Below, one piece after another: positions 29,752-42,870 of a stretch of 64,000 bases of DNA. This DNA comes from Thunnus maccoyii (lineage: Eukaryota; Chordata; Actinopteri; Scombriformes; Scombridae), in NCBI RefSeq assembly GCF_910596095.1, contig NC_056535.1:28304505-28368504 (forward strand), in the 5' to 3' direction. Every line of letters begins with the position of its first letter. Positions within the stretch are counted from its first letter, which is position 1. Below the pieces are notes generated by a model. The model did not search any database. It was given only the letters and a program-made list of their open reading frames with translations, and was not told where the DNA came from. The translations under genes and the position numbers were made by a program.

Positions 29752-30703
29752 TTTATTCAACGTGGCACAATGAGCCACATAAAGTTTGCAAGTTTCAACA
29801 AGACGTGATGATACATCACAACAACAACTTGTAGATTTCTACAAGACACACTGTACTCAGAGAGAGTAAAGGAACAGCTGTCTTTATAAAAGACAATCGA
29901 TTGACAGTATTTGAGGACAAAGTTCTCACTGCCAATGGATTTACACATTTGCAGAAGCAAAAACTGACCTTACAACAGATCACATTATTCTTGATAAACA
30001 CAAAATTCAATTGTTTCTCAAAAATCACATCATCATTGGAAAACTGTGACAGTGTGACATTAATGAAAACTTTTACAGTAACAGTATAAACACACTGATC
30101 TTAAAACAGATCACTTTTGAGTCAAATCCATTATGATATAACAATTGACATTAAAAATGATTAATACTAATCAAGAGGTAACAAAATAGCATTATATTGT
30201 AACAATACATGACGCGCCATGAGGCATAAAAGTATCACTAGAAAATTGTGATAGCGTGATTTTAAGTAAACTTTTGGATCTTACAACAGATCAATTTTGA
30301 CTAATCACAGAGATTAAAGTAACATAAAGTCCATTAAAACAATATGTCCATGAAAAGGACATTTAAATTTTGATCAACATGATCAATACCAATCAAAAGG
30401 TAACTAATGTTACCATAGCATTATATACTGCAAATACATGAAGTACAATGAGGCATAATAATTGCTAATGCAATCAGATTGAGTTCATGCTACATGCATG
30501 ACAAGATGTTCTTTCTTCACTTAAAAGATATTGTTGCTGTCATTTCCTTAGGAAATGTCATCTAGCACAAATACAAAAACACACAAATCAGCCTTCTGTA
30601 TACAGAAGAACAAGTGAATTAAAACTCAAATAATTCAGTCCAGTAATGTTTGACCAACATGGTCATCTCAGTTTGTCTGGTAGTGTCTCCAGTCTGTATG
30701 AGT
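29752..30703 (-). other. 3' UTR of copy E
   Basis: AATAAA (minus) at 29752-29757; both conserved UTR blocks and the pre-signal hairpin are present. Confidence 0.7.
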
Positions 30704-31215
30704 CTACCACGGCCTCCAGAGGGCGCTGTTGACTGGACTCTTCTCTTTGGTGATGCTGGTCTGGGTCTGGACTGTGGAGCTCAGAGGAGAGAAGTCAGCC
30801 TCTCTCAGGTTCTTATCAGAGGAAGACTGCAGCTTGTTGAAGTGGTTCAGCAGTCTTCCTTGCTGTTGATTCTGCTGCTGCAGCTGTGTCAGGAAGCAAA
30901 CTGTCATCTCCAGGATGTCTGCTTTCTCCAGCTTGGAGTCTGGCTGCTGTTTGAGGAACTCTGGACCCAAGAGAGACTTGAGCTGCTCAATGCTGCTGTT
31001 GATTCGTTCTCTGCGTAACTTCTCCACCAGAGGCTTTCTGAGCTGCAGAAAGAAGAATAAAGTCATTAATCAACTTATTCTGGAGTTTAGTGTTAGCATA
31101 ACAAGAACAACCTCTCATGACAAGATGAAGTCATCATGAATCTTCAATTTACCTTGTGGGTCAGAGTCAGATGGTCCTGAGAGTTGGTCGTTGCTGCAGT
31201 GATTGTAGGTGCCAT
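30704..31215 (-). CDS. her4: Orange-less her4-like protein, copy E
   Basis: Exon 1 31153-31215, exon 2 30704-31042; 133 residues, WRPW intact, TVQTQTS insertion as in D and F. Residue 9 is Thr, not Met, which removes the internal second ATG present in the other copies and so supports the first ATG as the true start. Residue 51 is Leu, unlike D and F (Val). Confidence 0.92.
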
Positions 31216-31281
31216 AGCTGGATCTCTGTGCTGTAGAGGTCTCTGTAGAGAGAATTTGATCTCTGCTGGCTTCATCCCTCC

Positions 31282-31598
31282 TATTTATAGTCCCACATCT
31301 CCATATGAATGTGTGGGTCTCAGTCTGGTTGAAGTTTCTCACACTCACATCCAATCAGAGAGCTTGGTGAGACAAAAGAGGATATAACATGCTGAATGCT
31401 GTTAATGCCTGGGGGACAATGGTTAGATCTCAGGGGAACAGGTGGAGGACTGGGGGGGTGATGGAGAGAGACTCACTGAGCTCTGTGTGGATCTGGGAAA
31501 GTGGTGACCCTGTAGAGACCAGATCTGGTGCCTGATGCTGAGATCAATGACTTTGACTGAGCACACGCTGATCATCCCATCACACATGTGAGGGAATA
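31282..31598 (-). promoter_or_regulatory. promoter of copy E
   Basis: TATAAATA at 31282-31289, SPS at 31312-31343, CCAAT at 31351, distal block to 31598. Confidence 0.82.
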
Positions 31599-31879
31599 AC
31601 ATTCATGGTGTAATGTTTGATTACATGTAGGATAAAAATAAAAGTAAAAACTAAGTGGACTTTTTCATCTAGATTTTCATATTGAGTAAAAAATTAAAAC
31701 ATAGCAAGTGAAACTCGTGCCATTTATCCTCCATTTTGAATTGATCATTTACAGGCAACGATGGTTTTTGCTTCAACTTCTTGTTTTCACCAATAATTCA
31801 TTCTTTTGCAAAATAATACTCCAATATGTTAAAAACAGTGTGATTCACAGTCATGGCATTTGAAATAAACTCAAGACAA

Positions 31880-32420
31880 TAATCATGCTGCTGTCCAGAT
31901 GTAACAGAGTCTTTTGACACGTGCCTCAGTGTGAGTAGAAGGTAGATCTCACTTTCCCACACTGACTCCCTGTATACTGTGGTCAATGAGCCACAAAGGG
32001 ACTCCAGTGACAGATGCTGGCTGTGTGTTGTTATAGAAACGGAGAATGACATCACCAACCATCTGGAGGGAAAGGACGCCATTGGCTGGCAGTAAAATTT
32101 GAAATAACAGTGAATCTAACATAAAGTATTACAAAAATGATTTTGAATCTCATCTCATAGATTTTGGACCTCCAGTCAAAGTAATGTTGTTGTACTAAGG
32201 AACTTTTCAACAAAATTTCAGCTCTACACATGAGAGTGGGAGGTTGAGGCAGCTGTTTGCTGAAGTGTGCCAATTCCCTTTAGAGAATTAGTCTGCTGCT
32301 GGTGGGGTGGATGTCGTTCACACTCAACTCTGATCTCCAGAGCTTTCCCACACTCCGTCCATTAACAGAAAACAGGGGTGTGCCCCACTACTAATGGACT
32401 TTTTGAATATTCTGGCAAAG
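31880..32420 (-). promoter_or_regulatory. modules M1 and M2 upstream of copy E
   Basis: CACGTG at 31918-31923; TTTCCCACAC at 31953-31962 and 32344-32353. Confidence 0.7.
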
Positions 32421-32823
32421 CAGCATGCAGGAGCCAAGGGTAGAGGGTGGGGCCCACACACTCATGGTGGGATACTTAAGGCATTTGTGAAATTTTGAAT
32501 TGATTACATCACATATTGGACTCATAAATAATCAATTAATACAGTAAAATGCTAAAATATCATATTTGTGTACTGTGGAAAGGTACCACCTATGTGCCAA
32601 CCTCAGTTTAGCAAGCAAACGTCAGACATGAACATTAGAAAACATTTTACAAAGTTATTGTAACCCAAAGTTTAACGTACACCAGCAGTAGGGAGGCCAG
32701 AAGGTGCAACACCTTTGGTCACATTTTGAGGCATCAAGCCAAGAAGTTCAGCCAACTAACACCTTTAAGTTTGGAGGCAACATTGGACTTTCTTCTTCTT
32801 CTTCTTCTTCTTCTTCTTCTTCT

Positions 32824-32858
<35 letters not shown>

Positions 32859-33769
32859 TTCTTCTTCGTTGAAGAATCGTTGGGTCTCTGTAAATTAAAG
32901 AGTACGGTATCGACCTGCTCTTTGTGAAAAATGCCCTGAGATGACTTTTGTTGTGATTTGGCACTATATAAATAAAAACTGATTGATTGATTGATTCATA
33001 AGTACTCCATTTTTAACTGACACCACATTTAGAGGGTGCAGCAATATGTCCTTAGATTGAAGCCAGCTCTGAAATGAAACCCGAAATTCCTGCACAGATT
33101 CACACTGGAAGAAAATATGTCCTACAGTCTCAATATCCCTCTCACAGAATCCACGAGTAAAGTTATTCCGATGAAATTTTTCATGCAAGAAGTGATTGGA
33201 TGGATAGATGTCATTCAAAATTTTAATGCCACTTAGGCAACATTGGACATATTGGCCAGAAAAGTGCTCAATGGCAAGTGTAGCTAGTTGACCTTTTGAT
33301 GGAAACCATTATGGCAAGTGTACAAGCGGCTGGATGAAGATTATCCTGACAGGGTTGAACTCCAACACTTGCTGCCTCAGCTGGTTGTATGGTGAGCAAA
33401 GCGCTATAATTATTTTACAAGACTAACTTAGCTTCATCGTGCCTCTGGTGTGCTGTTACCTTACACTATTTTTCACACTGAACACAGCTGCTTGTGCATT
33501 TTTGTCAACATGTCACTGTCTGATGTATTGAAAAATGAAGATGTAACTAACAGCTTGCTAACTAGTAAAACTAACTAAAGCTTGTGTTGGGTACACCTGT
33601 AGTGTACTGGTACTTCATTTAAAAAAGATATGAAGTGGCCATGTCACTGAGAGGAGACCCTCATTTTTGAGTAATAGTTTTAGACAAGATGAAATTGTGA
33701 TATCTATCAGGAATAGATTAAATGATCTCCACTGAGGGCAGCAGAGTCCCTTTTAATGCTCATCCCTAT
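32421..33769. repeat. D/E/F-type spacer of unit E with CTT tract and LINE pieces
   Basis: CTT microsatellite at 32789-32868 (longest of the three), retroposon tail 32869-32996, then the LINE ORF2 end at 33000-33235. Confidence 0.7.
33000..33235 (-). mobile_element. LINE ORF2 C-terminal fragment (unit E copy)
   Basis: Minus-strand translation DIYPSNHFLHEKF...FCERDIETVGHIFFQCES matches the C-terminal zinc-binding region (zf-RVT) of LINE reverse transcriptases. Truncated at both ends relative to a LINE. Confidence 0.65.
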
Positions 33770-34351
33770 GGACAGAGGTCTGGATCTATTGTCCCACAGG
33801 GGCTCTGTGAGTGAGGTTTCACTGGTTTCCCACACTCTGTCCATTCACTGCTTTCAATGAAGGAACAATGGAAGTGTGCCTCATTATCCGTCACTCTAGA
33901 TACAATGTGTGACCTCTTTAAAGAGGGAAATGGTTAACTTCAAACACTTTATATTAAAACACCTGCAGCTGACAGTTTTGCCAATAAGATGCTGCAGCAA
34001 GACTGTATTTGCAATTAAAAATGTTCTCATTTGGTTTCATGACTTGACCTACTCCTTATAAATAGAGTGAGATAACACTGATAATCTCTCTACAACAAAG
34101 ATCTTAATTGAACAACATTAAAACTGATTATGCTTACATTCACACTTATCAGGTATGTTACAGATGTACAAATACTATGTGTGCTGAATTTTATCTTGAT
34201 ATGTGAGTTAGGATCTATCATGGAGACATCTATCAATTAAGTCAGATATATTTAATGAAAAACTGAAGAAAGTCTCTTTTCCATAATTATAAAGAGAATA
34301 ATCATGACACTGAATAACATGAGAAAACATATTTGCAACTGGCAGTGTTTG
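33770..34351 (-). promoter_or_regulatory. module M3 and distal spacer of unit E
   Basis: TTTCCCACAC at 33826-33835 with the opposing TGTGAGTG arm. Confidence 0.65.
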
Positions 34352-35313
34352 TTTATTCAATGTGGCACAATGAGCCACATAAAGGTCGCAAGTTTCAACA
34401 AGACGTGATGATACATCACAACAACAACTTGTAGATTTCTACAAGACACACTGTACTCAGAGAGAGTAAAGGAACAGCTGTCTTTATAAAAGACAATCGA
34501 TTGACAGTATTTGAGGACAAAGTTCTCATTGCCAATGGATTTACATATTTGCAGAAGCAAAAACTGACCTTACAACAGATCACATTATTCTTGATAACAC
34601 AAAATTCAATTGTTTCTCAAAAATCACATCACCACTGGAAAACTGTGACAGTGTGACATTAATGAAAGCTTTTACAGTAACAGTATAAACACACTGATCT
34701 TAAAACAGATCACTTTTGAGTCAAATCCATTAAGATATAACAATTGACATTAAAAATGATTAATACTAATCAAGAGGTAACAAATACCAAAATAGCATTA
34801 TATTGTAACAATACATGACGCGCCACAAGGCATAAAAGTATCACTAGAAAATTGTGATAGCGTGACTTTAAGAAAACTTTTGGATCTTACAACAGATCAA
34901 TTTTAACTAATCACAGAGATTAAAGTAACATAAAGTCCATTAAAACAATATGTCCATGAAAAGGACATTTAAATTTTTGATCAAGATGATCAATACCAAT
35001 CAAAAGGTAACAGATGTTACCATAGCATTATGTACTACTAATACATGAAGTACAATAAGGAATAATAACAATTGCTGATGCAATCAGATTGAGTTCATGC
35101 TACATGCATGACAAGATGTTCTTTCTTCACTTGAAAGATATTGTTGCTGTCATTTCCTTAGGAAATGTCATCTAGCACAAATACAAAAACACACAAATCA
35201 GCCTTCTGTATACAGAAGAACAAGTGAATTAAAACTCAAATAATTCAGTCCAGTAATCTTTGACCAACATGGTCATCTCAGTTTGTCTGGTAGTGTCTCC
35301 ACTCTGTATGAGT
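34352..35313 (-). other. 3' UTR of copy F
   Basis: AATAAA (minus) at 34352-34357; conserved blocks present. Confidence 0.7.
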
Positions 35314-35826
35314 CTACCACGGCCTCCAGAGGGCGCTGTTGACTGGACTCTTCTCTTTGGTGATGCTGGTCTGGGTCTGGACTGTGGAGCTCAGAGGAGA
35401 GAAGTCAGCCTCTCTCAGGTTCTTATCAGAGGAAGACTGCAGCTTGTTGAAGTGGTTCAGCAGTCTTCCTTGCTGTTGATTCTGCTGCTGCAGCTGTGTC
35501 AGGAAGCAAACTGTCATCTCCAGGATGTCTGCTTTCTCCAGCTTGGAGTCTGGCTGCTGTTTGACGAACTCTGGACCCAGGAGAGACTTGAGCTGCTCAA
35601 TGCTGCTGTTGATTCGTTCTCTGCGTAACTTCTCCACCAGAGGCTTTCTGAGCTGCAGAAAGAAAAACAAAGTCATTAATAAACTTATTCTGGAGTTTAA
35701 TGATAGCATGAACAATGACAACCTCTCATGACAAGATGAAGTCATCATGAATCTTCAGTTTACCTTGTGGGTCAGAGTCAGATGGTCCTGAGAGTTGGTC
35801 ATTGCTGCAGTGATTGTAGGTGCCAT
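35314..35826 (-). CDS. her4: Orange-less her4-like protein, copy F
   Basis: Exon 1 35764-35826, exon 2 35314-35652; 133 residues with TVQTQTS and WRPW. The first intron is open in the exon 2 frame, so an unspliced frame of 144 codons appears; the exon 1 start with its promoter is preferred. The donor is GTAAACTG, where the other copies mostly have GTAAATTG. Confidence 0.92.
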
Positions 35827-35892
35827 AGCTGGATCTCTGTGCTGTAGAGGTCTCTGTAGAGAGAATCTGATCTCTGCTGGCTTCATCCCTCC

Positions 35893-36207
35893 TATTTATA
35901 GTCCCACATCTCCATATGAATGTGTGGGTCTCGGACTGGCTGGAGTTTCTCACACTCTCACCCAATCAGAGAGCTTGGTGAGACAAAAGAGGATATAACA
36001 TTCTGAATGCTGTTAATGCCTGGGGGACAATGGTTAGATCTCAGGGGAACAGGTGGAGGACTGGGGAGGGTGATGGAGAGAGACTCACAGAGCTCTGTGT
36101 GAATCTGGGAAAGTGGTGACCCTGTAGAGAACAGAACTGCTGCCTGATACTGAGATCAATGACTTTGACTGAGCACACGCTGATCATCCCATCACACATG
36201 TTAGGGA
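35893..36207 (-). promoter_or_regulatory. promoter of copy F
   Basis: TATAAATA at 35893-35900, SPS at 35923-35954, CCAAT at 35962, distal block to 36207. Confidence 0.82.
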
Positions 36208-36499
36208 ATAACATTCATGGTGTAATGTTTGATTTCATGTTGGATAAAAATAAAAGTAAAAACTAAGTGGACTTTTTCATCTAGATTTTTGTATTGAGTA
36301 AAAAAGTAAAACATAGCAAGTGAAACTCATGCCATTTATCCTCCATTTTGAATTGATCATTTACAGGCAACGATGGTTTTTGCTTCAACTTCTTGTTTTC
36401 ACCAATAATTCATTCTTTTGCAAAATAATACTCCAAGATGTCAAAAACAGTGTGATTCACAGTCATGGCATTTGAAATAAACTCAAGACAATAATCATG

Positions 36500-37030
36500 C
36501 TGCTGTCCAGATGTAACAGAGTCTTTTGACACGTGCCTCAGTGTGAGTAGAAGGTAGATCTCACTTTCCCACACTGACTCCCTGTATACTGTGGTCAATG
36601 AGCCACAAAGGGACTCCAGTGACAGATGCTGGCTGTGTGTTGTTATAGAAACAGAGAATGACATCACCAACCATCTGGAGGGAAAGGACGCCATTGGCTG
36701 GCAGTAAAATTTGAAATTACATTGAATCTATCATAAAGTATTACAAAAATGATTTTGAATCTCATCTCATAGATTTTGGACCTCCGGTCAAAGTAATGCT
36801 GTTGTACCAATGAACTTTTCGACAAAATTTCAGCTCTACACATGAAGGTGGGAGGTTGAAGCAGCTGTTTGCTGAAGTGTGCCAATTCCCTTTAGAGAAT
36901 TAGTCTGCTGCTGGTGGGGTGGATGTCATTCACACTCAACTCTGATCTCCAGAGCTTTCCCACACTCCGTCCATTAACAGAAAACAGGGGTGTGCCCCAC
37001 TATTAATGGACTTTTTGAATATTCTGGCAA
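36500..37030 (-). promoter_or_regulatory. modules M1 and M2 upstream of copy F
   Basis: CACGTG at 36530-36535; TTTCCCACAC at 36565-36574 and 36956-36965. Confidence 0.7.
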
Positions 37031-38629
37031 AGCAGCGTGCAGGCGCCAAGGCCAGAGGGTGGGGCCCACACACTCATGGTGGGATACTTAAGGCATTTGT
37101 GAAATTTTGAATTGATTACATCACATATTGGACTCATAAATAATCAATTAATACAGTAAAATGCTAAAATCTCATATTTGTGTACTGCGGAAAAGTACCA
37201 CCTATGCGCCAACCTCAATTTAGCGAGCAAACGTCAGACATGAACATTAGAAAACATCTTACAAAGTTATTGTAACCCAAAGTTTAATGTACACCAGCAG
37301 TAGGGAGGCCAGAAGGTGCAACACCTTTGGTCACATTTTGAGGCATCAAGCCAAGAAGTTCAGCCAACTAACACCTTTAAGTTTGAGAGCAACATTGGAC
37401 TTTTTCTTCTTCTTCTTCTTCTTCTTCTTCTTCTTCTTCTTCTTCTTCTTCTTCTTCCTATTGAACAAATTTCAATTACAGACCTGTATGGTATATTTCA
37501 CTAATACAAAACATACATTCATGTTGGAACACTAGCCTACTAATGACAAAACAATGACAAATAAAAAGAAAAAAAAGAAGTACATTTCCTGAAATTAATT
37601 AAAGTTAAGTAAGAGTGAGGGTCCTATTCAAGCAGCATAAACTAGTCCAATAAAGAAAAAAGCTTCAGGGTATTTCTGTCCGTCATGCATTGAAGAGATT
37701 TTGCAAATAGTTTGAGTTCATTCTTCTATCTGTTGATGTGGGGCTTAACTTTTAAATATTTATATCTATGAATAAAGTGTTTACCCAATAAAATCAAGTT
37801 GTTTTCCAGAGAATCCAGGTTTTTCTCCTTCATAAGTATTCAATTTTTAACTGACACCACATTTAGAGGGTGCAGCAATATGTCCTTAGATTGAAGCCAG
37901 CTCTGAAATGAAACCCAAAATTCCTGCACAGATTCACACTGGAAGAAAATATGTCCTACAGTCTCAATATCCCTCTCACAGAATCCACGAATAAAGTTAT
38001 TCCAATGAAATCTTTCATGCAAGAAGTGATTGGATGGATAGATGTCATTCAAAATTTTAAATGCCACTTAGGCAACATTGGACATATTGGCCAGAAAAGT
38101 GCTCAATGGCAAGTGTAGCTCGTTGACCTTTTGAAGGAAACCATTATGGCAAGTGTACAAGCGGCTGGATGAAGATTATCCTGACAGGGTTGAACTCCAA
38201 CACTTGCTGCCTCAGCTGGTTGTATGGTGAGCAAAGCGCTATAATTATTTTACAAGACTAACTTAGCTTCATTGTGCCTCTGGTGTGCTGTTATCTAACA
38301 CTATTTTTCACACTGAACACAGCTGCTTGTGCATTTTTGTCAACATGTCACTGTCTGATGTATTGAAAAATGAAGATGTAACTAACAGCTTGCTAACTAT
38401 TAAAACTAACTAAAGCTTGTGTTGGGTACACATAACACAGGCAACACTATATCGTCTTCTGTAGTGTACTGGTGCTTCATTTAAAAAAGATATGAAGTGG
38501 CCATGTCACTGAGAGGAGACCCTCATTTTTGAGTAATAGTTTTAGACAAGATGAAATTGTGATCTCTATCAGGAATAGATTAAATGATCTCCACTGAGGG
38601 CAGCAGAGTCCCTTTTAATGCCCATCCCT
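37031..38629. repeat. D/E/F-type spacer of unit F with CTT tract and LINE fragment
   Basis: CTT microsatellite at 37401-37458 followed by the most complete LINE fragment of the three units; the retroposon tail seen in D and E is absent. Confidence 0.7.
37459..38070 (-). mobile_element. LINE ORF2 end plus 3' region (unit F copy)
   Basis: Minus-strand frame 37840-38067 reads KILNDIYPSNHFLHERF...FCERDIETVGHIFFQCES, a LINE zf-RVT end, followed by an AT-rich 3' region reaching the CTT tract. 5'-truncated, as is usual for LINE insertions. Clade not determined. Confidence 0.65.
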
Positions 38630-39213
38630 ATGGACAAAGGTCTGGATCTATTGTCCCACAGGGGCTCTGTGAGTGAGGTTTCACTGGTTTCCCACACTCT
38701 GTCCATTCACTGCTTTCAATGAAGGAACAATGGAAGTGTGCCTCATTATCCATCACTCTAGATACAATGTGTGACCTCTTTAAAGAGGGAAATGGTTAAC
38801 TTCAAACACTTTATATTAAAACACCTGCAGCTGACAGTTTTGCCAATAAGATGCTGCAGCAAGACTGTATTTGCAATTAAAAATGTTCTCATTTGGTTTC
38901 ATGACTTGACCTACTCCTTATAAATAAAGTGAGATAACATTGACAATCTCTCTACAACAAAGATCTTAATTGAACAACATTAAAACTGATTATGCTTACA
39001 TTCACACTTAACAGGTATGTTACAGATGTACAAATACTATGTGTGCTGAATTTTATCTTGATATGTGAGTTAGGATCTATCATGGAGACATCTATCAATT
39101 AAGTCAGATATATTCAATGAAAAACTGAAGAAAGTCTCTTTTCCATAATTATAAAGAGAATAATCATGACACTGAATAACATGAGAAAACATATTTACAA
39201 CTGGCAGTGTTTG
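38630..39213 (-). promoter_or_regulatory. module M3 and distal spacer of unit F
   Basis: TTTCCCACAC at 38688-38697 with the opposing TGTGAGTG arm. Confidence 0.65.
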
Positions 39214-40168
39214 TTTATTCAACGTGGCACAACGAGCCACATAAAGTTTGCAAGTTTCAACAAGACGTGATGATACATCACAACAACAACTTGTAGATTT
39301 CTACAAGACACACTGTACTCAGAGAGAGTAAAGGAACAGCTGTCTTTATAAAAGACAATTGATTAACAGTATTTGAGGACAAAGTTCTCACTGCCAATGG
39401 ATTAACAAATTTGCAGAAGCAAAAACTGACCTTACAACAGATCACATTATTCTTGATAAACACAAAATTCAATTGTTTCTCAAAAATCACATCATCACTG
39501 GAAAACTGTGACAGTGGGACATTAGTGAAAACTTTTACAGTAACAGTATAAACACACTGATCTTAAAACAGATCACTTTTGAATCCATTAAGATATAACA
39601 ATTGACATTAAAAATGATTAATACTAATCAAGAGGTAACAAATACCAAAATAGCATTATATTGTAACAATACATGACGCGCCATAAGGCATAAAAGTATC
39701 ACTAGAAAATTGTGATAGCGTGACTTTAAGAAAACTTTTGGATCTTACAACAGATCAATTTTAACTAATCACAGAGATTAAAGTAACATAAAGTCCATTA
39801 AAACAATATGTCCATAAAAAGGACATTTAAATTTTTGATCAAGATGATCAATACCAATCAAAAGGTAACAAATGTTACCATAGCATTATATACTGCAAAT
39901 ACATGAAGTACAATGAGGCATAATAATTGCTGATGCAATCAGATTGAGTTCATGCTACATGCATGACAAGATGCTCTTTCTTCACTTGAAAGATATTGTT
40001 GCTGTCATTTCCTTAGGAAATGTCATATAGCACAAATACAAAAACACACAAATCAGCATTCTGTATACAGAAGAACAAGTGAATTAAATCTCAAATCATT
40101 CAGTCCAGTAATCTTTGACCAACATGGTCATCTCAGTTTGTCTGGTAGTGTCTCCAGTCTGTATGAGT
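39214..40168 (-). other. 3' UTR of copy G
   Basis: AATAAA (minus) at 39214-39219; conserved blocks present. Confidence 0.7.
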
Positions 40169-40675
40169 CTACCACGGCCTCCAGAGGGCGCTGTTGACTG
40201 GACTCTTCTCTTTGGTGATGCTGGTTTGGACTGTGGAGCTCAGAGGAGAGAAGTCAGCCTCTCTCAGGTTCTTATCAGAGGAAGACTGCCGCTTGTTGAA
40301 GTGGTTCAGCAGTCTTCCTTGCTGTTGATTCTGCTGCTGCAGCTGTGTCAGGAAGCAAACTGTCATCTCCAGGATGTCTGCTTTCTCCAGCTTGGAGTCT
40401 GGCTGCTGTTTGAGGAACTCTGGACCCAGGAGAGACTTGAGCTGCTCAATGCTGCTGTTGATTCGCTCTCTGCGTAACTTCTCCACCAGAGGTTTTCTGA
40501 GCTGCAGAAAGAAGAAGAAAGTCATTAATCAACTTATTCTGAAGTTTAGTGTTAGCATGAATAATGACAACCTCTCATGACAAGATGAAGTCATCATGAA
40601 TCTTCAATTTACCTTGTGGGTCAGAGTCAGATGGTCCTGAGAGTTGGTCATTGCTGCAGTGATTGTAGGTGCCAT
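40169..40675 (-). CDS. her4: Orange-less her4-like protein, copy G
   Basis: Exon 1 40613-40675, exon 2 40169-40501; 131 residues, WRPW intact, no QT insertion. Linker reads FNKRQSSS (Arg replacing Leu). Residue 51 is Leu. Confidence 0.92.
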
Positions 40676-40741
40676 AGCTGGATCTTTGTGCTGTAGAGGT
40701 CTCTGTAGAGAGAATCTGATCTCTGCTGGTTTCATCCCTCC

Positions 40742-41056
40742 TACTTATAGTCCCACATCTCCATATGAATGTGTGGGTCTTGGTCTGACTGAAGTTTCTC
40801 ACAGTCTCATCCAATCAGAAAGCTTGGTGAGACAAAAGAGGATATAACATGCTGAATGCTGTTAATGCCTGGGGGACAATGGTTAGATCTCAGGGGAACA
40901 GGTGGAGGACTGGGGGGGTGATGGAGAGAGACTCACAGAGCTCTGTGTGGATCTGGGAAAGTGGTGACCCTGTAGAGACCAGATCTGCTGCCTGATGCTG
41001 AGATCAATGACTTTGACTGAGCACACGCTCATCATCCCATCAAACATGTAGGGGAA
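40742..41056 (-). promoter_or_regulatory. promoter of copy G, altered TATA box
   Basis: The TATA box is TATAAGTA (40742-40749), where the other copies have TATAAATA; SPS at 40772-40803, CCAAT at 40811. A weaker TATA element could lower basal output. Confidence 0.8.
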
Positions 41057-41329
41057 AACATTTGTGGTGTTTGAATTACATGTAAGATAGAAATAAATGT
41101 AAACACTAAGTGGAAATTGTTTTGGGTTTTTTTCTGTTCAGCACTTCTTATTGAGCCAAAATTTAAAATGTAGCGGGTGAAACTTAGGCCATTTATCCTC
41201 CATTTTGAATTGATCATTTGTCAAGATATTTCATTATATATAATGTGATCATTTTGGCCTCAATTGCTTTTTCATCAATAATACAAAATTTCACAAAACA
41301 ATACTAAGAAATATGAAAAAAAAAACAGT

Positions 41330-41930
41330 GTGATTCACAGTCATGGCATTTGAAATAAACTCTAGACAATAATCATGTTGCTGTCCAGATGTAACAGAGT
41401 CTTGTGACACGTGCCTCAGTGTGAGTAGAAGGTAGATCTCACTTTCCCACACTGACTCCCTGTATACTGTGGTCAATGATCCACAAAGGGACTCCTGTGA
41501 CAGATGCTGGCTGTGTGTTGTTATAGAAACAGAGAATGACATCACCAACCATCTGGAGGGAAAGGACACCATTGGCTGGCAGGAAAATTTGAAATAACAG
41601 TGAATCTAACATAAAGTGTTACAAAAATGGTTTTGAACCTCATTCATCAGCTTCCAGTCATCATCATAGATTTCGGACCTCCAGTCAAAGTAATGCTGTT
41701 GTACTAATTAACTCCTCATCAAAATTTCAGCTCTAAACATGAGAGTGGGAGGTTGAGGCAGCTGTTTGCTGAAGTGTGCCAAATACCTTTAGAGAATTAG
41801 TCTGCTGCTGGTGGGTGGATGTCGTTCACACTCAACTCTGATCTCTAGAGCTTTCCCACACTCTGTCCATTAACAGAAAACAGGCGTGTGCCCCACTACT
41901 AATGGACTTTTTGAATATTCTGGCACAAGC
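41330..41930 (-). promoter_or_regulatory. modules M1 and M2 upstream of copy G
   Basis: CACGTG at 41408-41413; TTTCCCACAC at 41443-41452 and 41852-41861. Confidence 0.7.
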
Positions 41931-42196
41931 AGCGTGCAGGCGCCAAGGGTAGAGGGTGGCCTCTTAGGCCTCCTCTAAAAACAATAACCCATTAACCCTC
42001 CTGTTATGTTCATTTGTCAGGAACAGCAATGGTGTTCTTGGGTCAATTTGGCCCAGTGTATGTGTAATTATCCAAAAGATGTCCGAAACAAAAAAAATCC
42101 TAACAAGCAGTGTGAATATTTCATTACTAACTCCATTACTAACTATTCTATCAATATTTAGTGCAATGGTGTTCCTTACCTCTAACAGGTAATGGT

Positions 42197-42586
42197 TCAA
42201 TTAGGATAATTCACTCGTTTTTCATTAAAAAAATGCATGTTCAAACTTTTTTTTAAATGTTTCACCACTTTATTGCTTTTGAAAGACCAACAAACAAAAC
42301 ACAATAGTTTTACATAACATTGATAATGACATATCATGACATAACTAGTTGGCCCTGGCACTGTCTTGATTATGTTTTCTGCAGACAGTTTTGCCTGACG
42401 CATATTTGGGGATGAAAACCACTGTATTTCACCATTTTTTGACATGAATGTCTTGCTTGGAGGAATAGGAATAGCAATTCCCTCATCTGGTTCAAAATCA
42501 GAATCATCCTCCTCCATTTCACTGTCATGATCAATGATGACTTCCAGAGCCTCCTGGACTGTCATCCTTTTGCTTCTGCTGCTCAT
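42197..42586 (-). pseudogene. piggyBac transposase N-terminal fragment
   Basis: From MSSRSKRM at 42586: an acidic N-terminus (MEEDDSDFEPDEG), then KNGEIQWFSSP, RQAKLSAENIIKTVPGPTSY, typical of the start of PGBD-type transposases. Homology stops after about 85 residues and an unrelated tail follows, so the DDE catalytic domain has been deleted. Confidence 0.85.
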
Positions 42587-42745
42587 TTTGTAAAGGTTTG
42601 CCTGACAGAGTGTAATGTTGGTAGGACTCCCATGCACAGAATCTTTTATATGTTTTGCCCCTCCCCTGTTGAGTGTCCACTGAATGGGGGTGGAGTTTTC
42701 CCGCGAGAACATAAATGGTTCTCGTTAAATATCATAACACCTGCA

Positions 42746-42838
42746 CCTGTGTGTGTGTGTGTGTGTGCGTGTGCTCTGTGTGTGCACTGAGTGTGTGTGT
42801 GTGCTCTGTGAGTGTGCTCTGTGTGTGTGTGTGTGTGT

Positions 42839-42869
<31 letters not shown>

Positions 42870-42870
42870 A
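42746..42870. repeat. GT microsatellite inside the piggyBac element
   Basis: Interrupted (GT)n tract with GTGCTCTGTG interruptions. Confidence 0.9.

Noticed and set aside
37287-37535. Poly-Phe, poly-Leu, poly-Ser and poly-Arg frames
   Set aside because: Translations of the CTT/AAG microsatellite.
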